A stretch of 64,000 bases of DNA from Pseudomonas lundensis (lineage in GTDB: Bacteria > Pseudomonadota > Gammaproteobacteria > Pseudomonadales > Pseudomonadaceae), in NCBI RefSeq assembly GCF_001042985.1, contig NZ_JYKY01000027.1:1-64000 (forward strand). The letters are read 5' to 3'. The notes below the pieces were generated by a model, which made no database searches, had not been told where the DNA came from, and saw only the letters and a list, made by a program, of their open reading frames with translations. This document shows, piece after piece, positions 28,104-36,556 of this stretch (position 1 is the stretch's first letter; each line of letters starts with the position of its first letter). The position numbers and the translations under genes are program-made.

Positions 28104-28260
28104 AGGTTTTGCTCCTTCCACGCATGGGCAATCAGCCTGGCGTGCTTGATGTCGCGCATCTGGGTGGTCTTGTCGCCTGCACAGAGCAGGAGGATCCATT
28201 GGCGGCCAGGTTGCATCACGTACAGCCAGCAATTTGTAGCCCACAAGCAACATCTTCGAC
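28100..28260 (-). pseudogene. Decayed RelE/ParE-type toxin, C-terminal remnant
   Basis: Reading the minus strand in the frame that ends at TGA 28100-28102 gives ILLLCAGDKTTQMRDIKHAR then LIAHAWKEQNL. This is the typical C-terminus of addiction-module killer proteins. Going upstream the frame holds through WLYVMQPGRQW, then reaches a stop near 28262. The adjacent frame carries VGYKL, so the expected GYKLYVM is split by about seven extra bases (CTGGCTG). The N-terminal 60 or so residues are not recognisable. The remnant overlaps the antitoxin start, which fixes its identity. Confidence 0.7.
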
Positions 28261-28492
28261 ATCATCCACTGCGATTTCCTTTCGTCAGAAAGGGCTTCTC
28301 GTCAGGTAGCCGTTGCCAAGCTGCGGGCCGGGTCGGAGGGGTTGTCGCTTTCCTTTGCAGGACGTTTCCTAGAGAATCCACGGGCCTTGCGTCTGTCTCT
28401 TTCGATCGATAGCCTCCGGTTCGTCATCCCCCATGGGTGGCCGGACGTGCAAGTTCGAAATACGCAAATGTCACTTTCAGAAGCCCGATTTA

Positions 28493-28568
28493 TGGCGGCT
28501 GTATGTGGGAGGTCTTTGGCCTGCCGGTTTGCGTTCCTCCGGTCTTGCACACCCGCATACAGCTGCCA
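28493..28568 (+). ncRNA. Candidate structured RNA: 17-bp stem enclosing two hairpins, upstream of a small gene
   Basis: The arms 28493-28509 and 28552-28568 (GGCGGCTGTATGTGGG and CCCGCATACAGCTGCC, plus one closing T-A pair) pair completely as RNA, with two G-U wobbles. The 42-base interior can fold two further hairpins: AGGUC-UUU-GGCCU and GCCGG...CCGGU. The result is a three-way junction. It ends about 40 bases before the ribosome binding site of the DUF6124-like gene at 28623. It could be a cis-regulatory leader or a separate small RNA. The 28266-28622 stretch holds no other credible gene. Confidence 0.6.
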
Positions 28569-28622
28569 CCCTCTTTGTGTGCAAGCAAATGGCGTCAGCT
28601 CTTATCACTTAAGGAACTGCGC

Positions 28623-28802
28623 ATGAACCACACCCCCGAATACGAACAACACCTGGAACACACCCACGAATTACTGCGCTGCGCGCTTGCGACGGCGTAC
28701 GCCTCGGCGGACAACCTGCAAGGCTTGAACCGCGATGTGGCGCTGGCAGTGGTGCACCTGATTCAACAGGCCCGTACGGCAGTGGACCGGTTGCTGGCCT
28801 GA
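28623..28802 (+). CDS. Small DUF6124-like (formerly DUF3077) protein
   Basis: A 59-residue acidic-neutral helical protein from ATG 28623 with AAGGAA upstream. The C-terminal half (ASADNLQGLNRDVALAVVHLIQQARTAVDRLL) fits the pattern of the short DUF6124 proteins present in many copies in fluorescent pseudomonads. Function unknown; two helices are predicted by eye. It lies downstream of the structured element at 28493 and ends one base before the stop of the convergent LysR gene. Confidence 0.65.
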   Translation: MNHTPEYEQHLEHTHELLRCALATAYASADNLQGLNRDVALAVVHLIQQARTAVDRLLA

Positions 28803-28803
28803 C

Positions 28804-29703
28804 TCAGACCGGGGCCACGGTTTTGCGGGTCAGCAGGTCTGCAAACGCCGTGGCCATCGGTGACTGACTGCCCTTGCGCTGCACCAGCCACACCGCGGTG
28901 TTGGCGTCCGGGTCCAGCAGCGGCCGGTACACCACGCCTTTGATGCGCATGTGCTGGAACGAGGCGGGCAATACCGAGACGCCCAACCCCGCCGACACCA
29001 ACCCGATGATGGTCATGGCCTCGCCGGCTTCCTGGGAGAAGTGCGGGCTGAACCCGGCCTGCCGCGCCAGGCTCAGTAATTGCGCGTACAAGCCGCTGCC
29101 ATAGCTGCGCGGGAAGAACACAAACGGCTCTTCGGCCAGCGCCGCCAGGTGCAGCCCCGCTTCACTGCCGTCAGCCAGCGGGTGATCGGCGCGGATCACG
29201 GCCACCAGCGGTTCGCGAAACAACTCCACGGCGTGCAGAGAATCGGGCAAGACCAACGGCCGCATCATCCCCACTTCGATGGATTCGTCCACCAGCCCGT
29301 CGGCCACTTCGCGGCTGCTCATTTCCTTGAGGTGCAAGTGCACCGCCGGGAACGCTTGCCGGAAGGCAAAAATCGCTTGCGGAATGCTGGAGCTGAACGG
29401 CGCCGAGGAGGTAAAGCCGATCTTCAGTTCGCCCAGTTCACCCAGTTGCGCCCGCCGCGCCACGTCGGCGGCCTTGTCGACCTGCGCCAGCACCCGACGG
29501 GCCTCTTCGAGAAACAGGCGCCCGGCTTCACTGAGGGCGACGCGGCGGTTGGTGCGCTCGAACAGACGAGCCCCCAGTTCCTGCTCCAGCGCTTGTATTT
29601 GCTGGCTCAGCGGCGGTTGCGAGATGCCCAGCAACTGGGCGGCACGGCCAAAGTGCAGCTCTTCGGCCACGGCGATGAAGTAGCGCAAATGACGCAGTTC
29701 CAT
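28804..29703 (-). CDS. LysR-family transcriptional regulator (YnfL-like)
   Basis: A 299-residue LTTR. The N-terminal winged helix-turn-helix reads ELHFGRAAQLLGISQPPLSQQIQALEQELGARLFERTNR when taken in two parts (residues about 16-53). It is followed by a linker helix and a two-lobed effector domain (LKIGFTSSAPFSSSIPQAI). It is transcribed divergently from an MFS gene 121 bases away, the same arrangement as E. coli ynfL/ynfM. It probably regulates that gene through the palindrome at 29745-29754. The effector is unknown. Confidence 0.9.
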   Translation of the reverse strand: MELRHLRYFIAVAEELHFGRAAQLLGISQPPLSQQIQALEQELGARLFERTNRRVALSEAGRLFLEEARRVLAQVDKAADVARRAQLGELGELKIGFTSSAPFSSSIPQAIFAFRQAFPAVHLHLKEMSSREVADGLVDESIEVGMMRPLVLPDSLHAVELFREPLVAVIRADHPLADGSEAGLHLAALAEEPFVFFPRSYGSGLYAQLLSLARQAGFSPHFSQEAGEAMTIIGLVSAGLGVSVLPASFQHMRIKGVVYRPLLDPDANTAVWLVQRKGSQSPMATAFADLLTRKTVAPV

Positions 29704-29744
29704 ACCCTCTCCAATGAGTCGTAAAACCTATCAAACAGGTCGAA

Positions 29745-29779
29745 CAATATATTGGAAAGAATCGTTAGCCGCCTATATT
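29745..29779 (+). promoter_or_regulatory. Promoter of the MFS gene with overlapping palindromic operator
   Basis: TTGGAA (29752-29757) and TATATT (29774-29779) form a promoter with a 16-base spacer. The ten-base perfect palindrome CAATATATTG (29745-29754) overlaps the -35 box and sits in the divergent LysR/MFS interval. It is a likely regulator site. Confidence 0.5.
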
Positions 29780-29824
29780 CTTTTGCCATTGCCGCTCGGC
29801 TTTACGCGCTTTTTGAGGTCCCCC

Positions 29825-31105
29825 GTGAAAACTGCTGTCGCCCCGCTCGCCCACGAAGTCCGGCCGTCTGCGCTGGATGATGGTGTCGCTGAACTCAATG
29901 ATGTGTTTATCGAAAAAGGCACCCCGATGTTTATGCGCACGGTACTGGCGCTGTTCTCGGGTGGGTTCGCGACGTTTGCGTTGCTGTATTGCGTGCAGCC
30001 GATGATGCCGGTGCTGTCCCATGAATACGGGATCAACGCGGCGCAAAGCAGCCTGATCCTGTCGGTGGCCACGGCGATGCTGGCCATTGGTCTGCTGATT
30101 ACCGGGCCGATTTCTGACGCCTTCGGCCGTAAACCGGTGATGGTGTTTGCGCTGTTTTCGGCGTCGATCTTTACCGTATTGAGTGCGCTGATGCCCACGT
30201 GGGAAGGCGTGCTCATCACACGGGCCCTGGTGGGGTTGTCGCTCAGCGGGCTGGCGGCCGTGGCGATGACGTACCTGAGCGAAGAAATTCACCCGCAGCA
30301 CATCGGGCTGGCCATGGGCTTGTACATCGGCGGCAACGCCATTGGTGGCATGAGCGGGCGTTTGATCAGCGGCGTGCTGATCGATTTTGTGAGCTGGCAC
30401 ACGGCGATGCTGGTGATCGGCGGGCTGGCCATGGCGGCCGCGCTGGTGTTCGTGAAAATCCTCCCCGAATCGCGCAATTTCCGGCCGCGGGCGATGAACC
30501 CGCGCAGCCTGCTGGACGGCTTCACCATGCACTTTCGCGATGCCGGTTTGCCGTGGCTGTTTCTCGAAGCCTTTTTGCTGATGGGCAGCTTTGTGACGCT
30601 GTTCAACTACATCGGTTATCGCTTGTTGGCCGATCCGTACAACATGAATCAGGCCGTGGTGGGCTTGCTGTCCATCGTGTATTTGTCAGGCATTTACAGC
30701 TCGGCACAGATTGGCGCGCTGGCTGACAAACTGGGGCGTCGCAAAGTGCTGTGGGCCGTGATTGTGTTGATGCTTGCCGGGATCGCCCTGACCCTGCTGG
30801 AGCCCATCGCGTGGGTGGTGATCGGCATGTTGCTGTTCACGTTTGGCTTTTTCGGCGCGCATTCGGTGGCCAGCAGTTGGATCGGCCGCCGCGCCACCAA
30901 GGCCAAGGGGCAAGCGTCGTCGCTGTACCTGTTCAGTTATTACGCCGGGTCGAGTGTTGCCGGGACGCTGGGCGGTGTGTTCTGGCACTTGGCGGGCTGG
31001 AACGGCATCGGCCTGTTCATTGGCGCGCTGTTGGTGGTTGCCCTGTTGGTGGCGCTGCACCTGGCGCGTTTGCCCGCACTGCCGGGCAATATCAAACACG
31101 CTTGA
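29825..31105 (+). CDS. MFS transporter (YnfM-like drug/arabinose efflux family)
   Basis: Twelve-helix major facilitator of about 426 residues. The start is GTG 29825 with GAGGT just upstream; a longer frame from 29714 would cover the promoter and is unlikely. Motif A between helices 2 and 3 is present (GPISDAFGRKPVMVF) and repeated in the second half (GALADKLGRRKVLW). A 50-residue cytoplasmic N-terminus precedes helix 1. The pairing with the divergent LysR gene suggests substrate-induced export of a small compound. The end overlaps gspM by 14 bases, tail to tail. Confidence 0.88.
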   Translation: MKTAVAPLAHEVRPSALDDGVAELNDVFIEKGTPMFMRTVLALFSGGFATFALLYCVQPMMPVLSHEYGINAAQSSLILSVATAMLAIGLLITGPISDAFGRKPVMVFALFSASIFTVLSALMPTWEGVLITRALVGLSLSGLAAVAMTYLSEEIHPQHIGLAMGLYIGGNAIGGMSGRLISGVLIDFVSWHTAMLVIGGLAMAAALVFVKILPESRNFRPRAMNPRSLLDGFTMHFRDAGLPWLFLEAFLLMGSFVTLFNYIGYRLLADPYNMNQAVVGLLSIVYLSGIYSSAQIGALADKLGRRKVLWAVIVLMLAGIALTLLEPIAWVVIGMLLFTFGFFGAHSVASSWIGRRATKAKGQASSLYLFSYYAGSSVAGTLGGVFWHLAGWNGIGLFIGALLVVALLVALHLARLPALPGNIKHA

Positions 31106-31547
31106 TGACGAGCCGGGCTTCAAGCAGGCGGTCGCGTTTTTCCAGGTGCAGGCTCTGGAACTCGGCGCCTTCATGCTCGATGCGCGCCAGCCAGGTCAGT
31201 AACGCGCCTGCCTCGGCACTGACGGTGACGCGCAGCACGTCGGTATCCATCTCAAATTGCTCGACGTTCAACCCGGCGGCCACGGCGCTTTCACTAAGGC
31301 GGGTGGCCAGCGGTTGATCGGGGACTTTCATCGGCTGGGCGGGCCGTGTGCGCTGTATTTCACCGGCCAGGGCAAGGTTTTTGTAATAGAGCGCCTGCGC
31401 CGTTTGCAGGCGCTGCTGCGTCGGTTGCCACAGGCCGTACACGGCCAGCACGCCCGACAGAAACACCGCCAGCGCCACGCACAATTGGCGGTCGCGGCGC
31501 GGCAGTTGCTGCCACGTTTGCACCCCCTCACGCAGACGAGCCTTCAT
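31092..31547 (-). CDS. gspM: Type II secretion protein GspM
   Basis: A 151-residue bitopic inner-membrane protein. A short cytoplasmic N-terminus and one helix (LCVALAVFLSGVLAVYGLW) precede a periplasmic coiled and ferredoxin-like domain. It binds GspL in the assembly platform. It is the last gene of the gspC-M run; no gspN follows. The ATG overlaps the gspL stop (ATGA). Confidence 0.85.
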   Translation of the reverse strand: MKARLREGVQTWQQLPRRDRQLCVALAVFLSGVLAVYGLWQPTQQRLQTAQALYYKNLALAGEIQRTRPAQPMKVPDQPLATRLSESAVAAGLNVEQFEMDTDVLRVTVSAEAGALLTWLARIEHEGAEFQSLHLEKRDRLLEARLVIKRV

Positions 31548-32650
31548 AAAATATCCTCAAGTGTGAGTAAGGCTTGCACCCGCTTGCCGTGCTGACGGGC
31601 ATTGCCCACGTTGATCGGCAGCGCACTTTGCTCGCCCCGCTCACGCAACCGCTCAAGCTCAGCGAAGCTGGACGCCGTGATGGTCAAGGCCCAGCCGCCA
31701 TGTTCACGCCACTCAAGGCGCTGGACATCGACGCTGCTGGCGCCGATCACCTGTTCGACCAAATGGGCCAGACGCACCATGTGGCCGTCGGCGGGCGCCC
31801 CGCCCCGTTGCTGTAACCCTCTGAGCTGCGTCGCCAAATCCAGACGGCTGGTTTGGCCCGGATAGAGGATGTTGAAGCGTTCTTCACTCAGTGCGTACAG
31901 GCGGGCGGCCTGGGTTTCGAGGTAGCTGCTGCGCGCATGGGTGAAGCCCAGCGCAATGGCCAACGTCAGCCCCACGCAACAGCAGACGCTACGCCACGGC
32001 AGGGCTTTGGCCGCCGGACGAAAGGGTCCTTGCAACAAGTTGATCGCCTCGCCGCCGGACGCACTCAACAGCGTGTTGAGGCGCTCGCCCGGTAATTCGA
32101 TGAGGTCGGCGGGTAGCCCGGCTTTCACGGTGTCGTAGTCTTGATCCGAGAGCGCCAGCCTGAGGTCCTGCGCGCCGCCGACGAGCCAGCGCCCGTGACA
32201 GCGCGCTGCGCAGGCCTGTTTGCGAGGCAGCAAGTCGGCATCCACCCGCACGCTGGCGATGTCCAAGCCCAGCGCCTGCAACTGGTCGAGCACGCGGCTG
32301 AAGCGCTGTTTGTGCGTCACCCATAAGGGGTAGCGGCGCTGCGCGTCCATCGGGCCTACGGCGATATGCAGCGCGTCGAGATCGTCAGCCAGTTGTTCTT
32401 CAACGGCGAAGGCCAGCGCCTGAAGGCCGGGCCGTCGCTTGTTGGGCCAGGGCTCGGTCAGCAACCAGCTGCACATTTCCATGGGCACGATCACCTGCAC
32501 GGGGTGGTGCCGGAACGCCGTGGCGGCGTCGTGCAGCCCGCCACGGCACACGCCGGTGTCGTCCTGCCAGAAGTGAACGCAGGCACGTGTGAAGTCGATG
32601 TCGTCGCTGCGGGCAAAGTCTTCGGCGGGGAGGTAGAGCCAGCTGTTCAT
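31544..32650 (-). CDS. gspL: Type II secretion protein GspL
   Basis: A 368-residue protein with a cytoplasmic actin-like domain (MNSWLYLPAEDFARSDD through about residue 220). One transmembrane helix (VCCCVGLTLAIALGF) and a periplasmic domain follow. The cytoplasmic domain docks the ATPase GspE to the membrane. ATG 32650 overlaps the gspK stop (ATGA), which decides the start against a longer frame. Confidence 0.87.
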   Translation of the reverse strand: MNSWLYLPAEDFARSDDIDFTRACVHFWQDDTGVCRGGLHDAATAFRHHPVQVIVPMEMCSWLLTEPWPNKRRPGLQALAFAVEEQLADDLDALHIAVGPMDAQRRYPLWVTHKQRFSRVLDQLQALGLDIASVRVDADLLPRKQACAARCHGRWLVGGAQDLRLALSDQDYDTVKAGLPADLIELPGERLNTLLSASGGEAINLLQGPFRPAAKALPWRSVCCCVGLTLAIALGFTHARSSYLETQAARLYALSEERFNILYPGQTSRLDLATQLRGLQQRGGAPADGHMVRLAHLVEQVIGASSVDVQRLEWREHGGWALTITASSFAELERLRERGEQSALPINVGNARQHGKRVQALLTLEDIL

Positions 32651-33507
32651 TCGTGGGGTTCGCTGTGTAGGGGCGCGAGAAAGCGTCGCTGCAAAAGACG
32701 CCATTGGCCGGTGGTGGAGTGGCGCGCGACGTCACTTTCCAGACGCAAGCGACTCTGACCCAGGCGCACGTGGGTGGTGATCCGAAACCGGTGGCTGTCG
32801 ATGCCCAGGCCATTGGCCGGAATACCAAGCCCCCTCAGCGCCGGGAGAAAGGTAAACGCTTCGACGCTGGCATAGCCTTGAGCAGGCCGCTCGGCCACCA
32901 GGCGGCGGGCCAGATCGGGGGTGATCCCCGCCAACGAGGACAGCAGCGTGACGGAGGCGGTGTTGAGGTTGAGCCGCGCGCCTTTGTCCAGCAGGGCGAC
33001 CCAAGGTTGCATGCGCGCCCACCATTGGGCATCGACCCCCGGCACCTGCCGCAACTGGCTGATGTCACTCAAGCTCAAACCCTGAAATGCGGTGGCCTCG
33101 ATCGCCGGGACCTTGAGCTGTTTTTGCAGGCGCAACCAGCGCTGGGCGACGGCGTCGTCGGGCGGGCCTTTGGTCAGCAGAGCGGTGACGTTGAAACGCC
33201 CGCTGAGGTCTTCGATGTCAACCTCCACCCGGCCGTCTTCGAGGCTCAAGCCCGGTTCGCCCTCGGCCCAGGCTTGCCCGGCCGCCACCGGTGACGCGGG
33301 GTCGGGCAACAGCGTGCGCAAGCGCTCGCGGCCCCAGGCTTCGCCGACGAAACCCAGCTGGCGCAACTGCAATTGATGGATTTGTTGGGCGTTGCTGTGC
33401 AGCGACAGCCGCTGGCTGCGCAGCATCCCGGCCGTCATCAGCAAGGCCAGGCTCATCACCAGCAACACGGTGATCAGGGCCACGCCTTGCTGGGCGCAGC
33501 GCTTCAT
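32647..33507 (-). CDS. gspK: Type II secretion minor pseudopilin GspK
   Basis: A 286-residue pseudopilin. The prepilin peptidase site is QQG followed by VALITVLLVMSLALLM, and the large alpha domain includes LNLNTASVTLLSSLAGITPDLARRL. GspK caps the pseudopilus tip with GspI and GspJ and typically lacks Glu5, which fits here. It overlaps gspJ and gspL by four bases on each side. Confidence 0.9.
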   Translation of the reverse strand: MKRCAQQGVALITVLLVMSLALLMTAGMLRSQRLSLHSNAQQIHQLQLRQLGFVGEAWGRERLRTLLPDPASPVAAGQAWAEGEPGLSLEDGRVEVDIEDLSGRFNVTALLTKGPPDDAVAQRWLRLQKQLKVPAIEATAFQGLSLSDISQLRQVPGVDAQWWARMQPWVALLDKGARLNLNTASVTLLSSLAGITPDLARRLVAERPAQGYASVEAFTFLPALRGLGIPANGLGIDSHRFRITTHVRLGQSRLRLESDVARHSTTGQWRLLQRRFLAPLHSEPHE

Positions 33508-34067
33508 TCTCCCTCCGGCAGCAACATCACGCGGCGCACCTGCTCAAAACGGCCCACTGATATCTGGAGTTCAAGGGCTTGCGGGGTCTTTTTCCCATAG
33601 GCCTTGCGGGTGGGCCACGCGTTGAGCCAGCCGGTCTTGGCATCAAACAGGCGCCAGCGCACGGCGCGCACATCGCTCAACAGTTGCTGTTTTTGCACTC
33701 CGGCCACGCCCACGCCCTGGCTGTAACGCCACAGCACGCCCTGCTCCAGCCGGTAGCTGACGTCTTGCAGTTCGCTGCGCGGTTGGCCCAGCGGATTGCG
33801 CCAGTTACCCCGGCGCAGGTTGAGCCGGTCGGGATAGAGCGTCAGGCCGGGCGACTTGGCCGAAGTGTGCACGTGCAAGGCATCGCGCTCGATCAACGCC
33901 ACCGCCCGTTGCAAGCTGCGCAGCGCCTGTTCATGGGCACTGCTGGCACGCTCGGCGCGCACCACCCCGTCAAACAGGCGCCAGCAGCCAATCCCCAGCA
34001 GGGTAAAAATGGCCATGGCGATGACCAGTTCGAGCAAGGTAAAACCGGCCTGGGCGTTAGGGCGCAT
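33504..34067 (-). CDS. gspJ: Type II secretion minor pseudopilin GspJ
   Basis: A 187-residue pseudopilin starting at ATG 34067. The leader MRPNAQAG precedes FTLLELVIAMAIFTLLGIG, with the conserved Glu5 after cleavage. It forms the tip complex with GspI and GspK. The start lies 11 bases inside gspI. Confidence 0.9.
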   Translation of the reverse strand: MRPNAQAGFTLLELVIAMAIFTLLGIGCWRLFDGVVRAERASSAHEQALRSLQRAVALIERDALHVHTSAKSPGLTLYPDRLNLRRGNWRNPLGQPRSELQDVSYRLEQGVLWRYSQGVGVAGVQKQQLLSDVRAVRWRLFDAKTGWLNAWPTRKAYGKKTPQALELQISVGRFEQVRRVMLLPEGE

Positions 34068-34428
34068 GGTGGACTGCCAGCCAATGCACCCGCGACTGCA
34101 TGACCTGTGCGCTGCCCGCCGGGCTGACCTCCAGCTCAACCCGCCACAGCCCTGTGCCGGGCTCGCGTGCGAGGCGCTGCTGCACGCGCCAGTCCCGCTG
34201 CGCAAACGTGAGGTTAAGGACCGTTTGCCCTTCTGCCAGCGGCTGCGGGCGCAGTTGCAAGTCGCTCAGGTGGTTGTCGGCCAACCAGGCGGCGAACAAG
34301 CGCGACTCGACCCGTGCGCTGTGCCCCAGCACATAGCTGCTGGCCGACATGATCGCGGCCGACAGGGTGGCGAAGACGGCCAGCGCGACCATGATCTCCA
34401 ACAAGGTGAAGCCTTTTTCAGCCTTCAT
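34057..34428 (-). CDS. gspI: Type II secretion minor pseudopilin GspI
   Basis: A 123-residue pseudopilin with the very short leader MKAEKG before FTLLEIMVALAVFATLSAA. The remainder forms the small beta-sheet head (DNHLSDLQLRPQPLAEG). It nucleates the pseudopilus tip. It shares four bases with gspH. Confidence 0.9.
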   Translation of the reverse strand: MKAEKGFTLLEIMVALAVFATLSAAIMSASSYVLGHSARVESRLFAAWLADNHLSDLQLRPQPLAEGQTVLNLTFAQRDWRVQQRLAREPGTGLWRVELEVSPAGSAQVMQSRVHWLAVHHAP

Positions 34429-34907
34429 GGTGGTGAGCCGTTGTCGTCGATGCGCGCGTCGTTCAGACCGTCGCTGACGATGCTGCGCCAGCGCACCGGC
34501 GGGCTCTCAAGGTGCAGATCAAAGGCGGTGTTTTCGTCGCTGCTCAGCCATATCAACTGTGGCCGGTGGGCGCTGTCGTGGAGCGGGTGAGACTGGCCTT
34601 CGAGGGTCAAGGCCAGTTGCAGCCCGTCGGGCAGTGGCACGGCAGGTTGCAAGGGCTGCCATTGGTCCTGCGTGAAGCCCATCAGTTGGTAGGCCGTCGG
34701 CTCCAGCCGCAAGCCGAATTCGAGCCCTTCGAGCACGGCTTTTTCACGCAGGCCGTGCATCAGGTTCAGCAGCACGTCAGCCTCCTGACGCGCCAGCCGC
34801 GCGTGGTTGTCGCCCTGACTGATGCGCACCATCGACGCCATCACGCCGATCAGCACAATGACCACCATCATTTCGATCAAGGTAAACCCTGCCACCGCGC
34901 GCCGCAT
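34425..34907 (-). CDS. gspH: Type II secretion minor pseudopilin GspH
   Basis: A 160-residue pseudopilin. Leader MRRAVAG precedes FTLIEMMVVIVLIGVMASM, and the C-terminal head shows the GspH pattern (GLEFGLRLEPTAYQLMGF). It links the tip complex to the main GspG filament. It starts three bases after gspG. Confidence 0.9.
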   Translation of the reverse strand: MRRAVAGFTLIEMMVVIVLIGVMASMVRISQGDNHARLARQEADVLLNLMHGLREKAVLEGLEFGLRLEPTAYQLMGFTQDQWQPLQPAVPLPDGLQLALTLEGQSHPLHDSAHRPQLIWLSSDENTAFDLHLESPPVRWRSIVSDGLNDARIDDNGSPP

Positions 34908-34910
34908 GGC

Positions 34911-35351
34911 TCACTCGCTCCAGTTACCGATGTCGGCTGCATAGCCCTCGCCCCCGGCCACGCCATCGGCGCCGAAGGAAAACAGGTCGTAACCGGCCGA
35001 ATGGGTGCCGGGGTTGGAATACTGATAGGGCGTGCCCCAAGGGTCGAGCGGCAGGCTTTTCAGGTAACCCTGAGGGTTCCAGTTTTTCGCCACCGGCGTA
35101 CCGGACGGACGTGTGCTCAACGCGTCGAGGCCTTGCTGGGTGGAGGGGTAGTTGAAGGTGTCCAGGCGGTACATTTCCAGCGCCGTGGAAATGGCCTGAA
35201 TGTCCGTGCGTGCGGCCGTGACTTTGGCCTGATCCGGGCGGCTCATGAATTGCGGCACCACAATGGCGCCGAGCACGCCGATGATGACCACGACCACCAT
35301 GATTTCGATCAGGGTGAAGCCGCGTTGGGTCGATTTCGAGGAGGTATTCAT
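34911..35351 (-). CDS. gspG: Type II secretion major pseudopilin GspG
   Basis: A 146-residue major pseudopilin. After the leader MNTSSKSTQRG comes FTLIEIMVVVVIIGVLGAI. The head includes LEMYRLDTFNYPSTQQGLDAL, LPLDPWGTPYQYSNPG and the calcium-site region DLFSFGADGVAGGEG. It polymerises into the piston-like pseudopilus. It is the best-conserved member of the set. Confidence 0.95.
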   Translation of the reverse strand: MNTSSKSTQRGFTLIEIMVVVVIIGVLGAIVVPQFMSRPDQAKVTAARTDIQAISTALEMYRLDTFNYPSTQQGLDALSTRPSGTPVAKNWNPQGYLKSLPLDPWGTPYQYSNPGTHSAGYDLFSFGADGVAGGEGYAADIGNWSE

Positions 35352-35354
35352 CAG

Positions 35355-36554
35355 TCAATTCACCAGTTGATTGAGGCTAAGAATGGGCAGGAGGATGGCC
35401 ATCACGATCAATAAAACGACGCCGCCCATGAGCACCAGCATGATGGGTTCGAACAGGCTCACCACCAGGGCGATGCGGGCGGCGAGGGTTTTTTCCTGTT
35501 GCTCGGCGGCCCGGGCCAGCATGTTGTCAAGCTCACCGGCGCGTTCGCCGCTGGCAATCAGGTGCAGCATCATGGGCGGGATATCGCCGCTGCGTTCCAG
35601 GCCCCGGGCCAGGGTCCCGCCTTCGCGCACCGAACGGGCGACCTCGTGCAGGCGTTGGCGGATCGCCAGGTTGGCGATGACCGTGGCCGAGATTTCCAGC
35701 GCATCCACCAGCGGCACGGCACTTTTGCCCAGGATCGACAGGGTGCTGGCAAAACGCGCCGCTTCCATGGCCCGCAGTACGCCGCCCACCACCGGCGCGT
35801 CGAGCAGCAAGCCGTGCCAGCGCAAGGTCAGCCGGGGCTGGCGCAAGGCCCAGCGGGCAGCGCCCACCCCGGCGATCAGGACGATCAGCAAGAGCACGCC
35901 GTAGCGGCGCAGCCCGGTGCTCAGGGCAATCATGGCCTGGGTGAGCACCGGCAGGGCCTGGCCGCTGTTGACGAAAATTTTCACCACGTCCGGGACCACA
36001 TACCCCAGCAAAAAACCGACGATGGCCAACGACGCAAACAACAAGATCATCGGGTACACCAGCGCCAGCTGGATCTTTTGGCGCGCGGCATGACGGGCTT
36101 CGGTGTAGTCAGCCAATTGCTCAAGCACGTGCCCCAGATGACCGCTGCGTTCGCCCGCCGCGACGGTGGCGCAGAACAACGCGGGGAACGCCGACAGCGC
36201 GGTGGCCAGCGAATGGCCTTCCATGACACGGCTGCGCACCGCCGCCAGCAAGCTGCCGACCTTGCGCTTGTCGGTTTGCGCGGCCACGGCCAGCAACGCT
36301 TCTTCAAGGGGCAGGCCGGCATGCACCAGCGTCGACAATTGGCGGGTCAACAAGGCCAGATCGGGCACGCCCAAGCGTGTGCCGGGCTGCCCGAAACGCC
36401 CCGCCGTCCGGCCGACGCTGGCTTCGCTCACCTGAAGGGGGCGCAAACCGCGCTCGCGCAAGCGTTGCCGCGCATGCCGTGCGCTGTCAGCGTGCTGCTG
36501 GCCCCGGCAGGTGCGGCCATTGGCGTCCTGCGCGCGATAGTCGAACGTGGGCAT
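35355..36554 (-). CDS. gspF: Type II secretion inner-membrane platform protein GspF
   Basis: A 399-residue polytopic protein with two repeated GspF domains (around 70-190 and 270-395) and three transmembrane helices (ILLFASLAIVGFLLGYVVP, LLIVLIAGVGA, LVLMGGVVLLIVMAILLPI). It is the rotor-like platform on which GspE acts. Only two bases separate it from gspE. Confidence 0.93.
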   Translation of the reverse strand: MPTFDYRAQDANGRTCRGQQHADSARHARQRLRERGLRPLQVSEASVGRTAGRFGQPGTRLGVPDLALLTRQLSTLVHAGLPLEEALLAVAAQTDKRKVGSLLAAVRSRVMEGHSLATALSAFPALFCATVAAGERSGHLGHVLEQLADYTEARHAARQKIQLALVYPMILLFASLAIVGFLLGYVVPDVVKIFVNSGQALPVLTQAMIALSTGLRRYGVLLLIVLIAGVGAARWALRQPRLTLRWHGLLLDAPVVGGVLRAMEAARFASTLSILGKSAVPLVDALEISATVIANLAIRQRLHEVARSVREGGTLARGLERSGDIPPMMLHLIASGERAGELDNMLARAAEQQEKTLAARIALVVSLFEPIMLVLMGGVVLLIVMAILLPILSLNQLVN

Positions 36555-36556
36555 GG

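Noticed and set aside
28302-28550. 82-codon minus-strand ORF in the same interval
   Set aside because: Basic, low-complexity product with no clear start signal; overlaps the structured element.
28342-28626. 94-codon plus-strand ORF across the structured element
   Set aside because: It has no ribosome binding site, its sequence is not protein-like, and it runs through the perfectly pairing RNA stem, which explains the sequence better.
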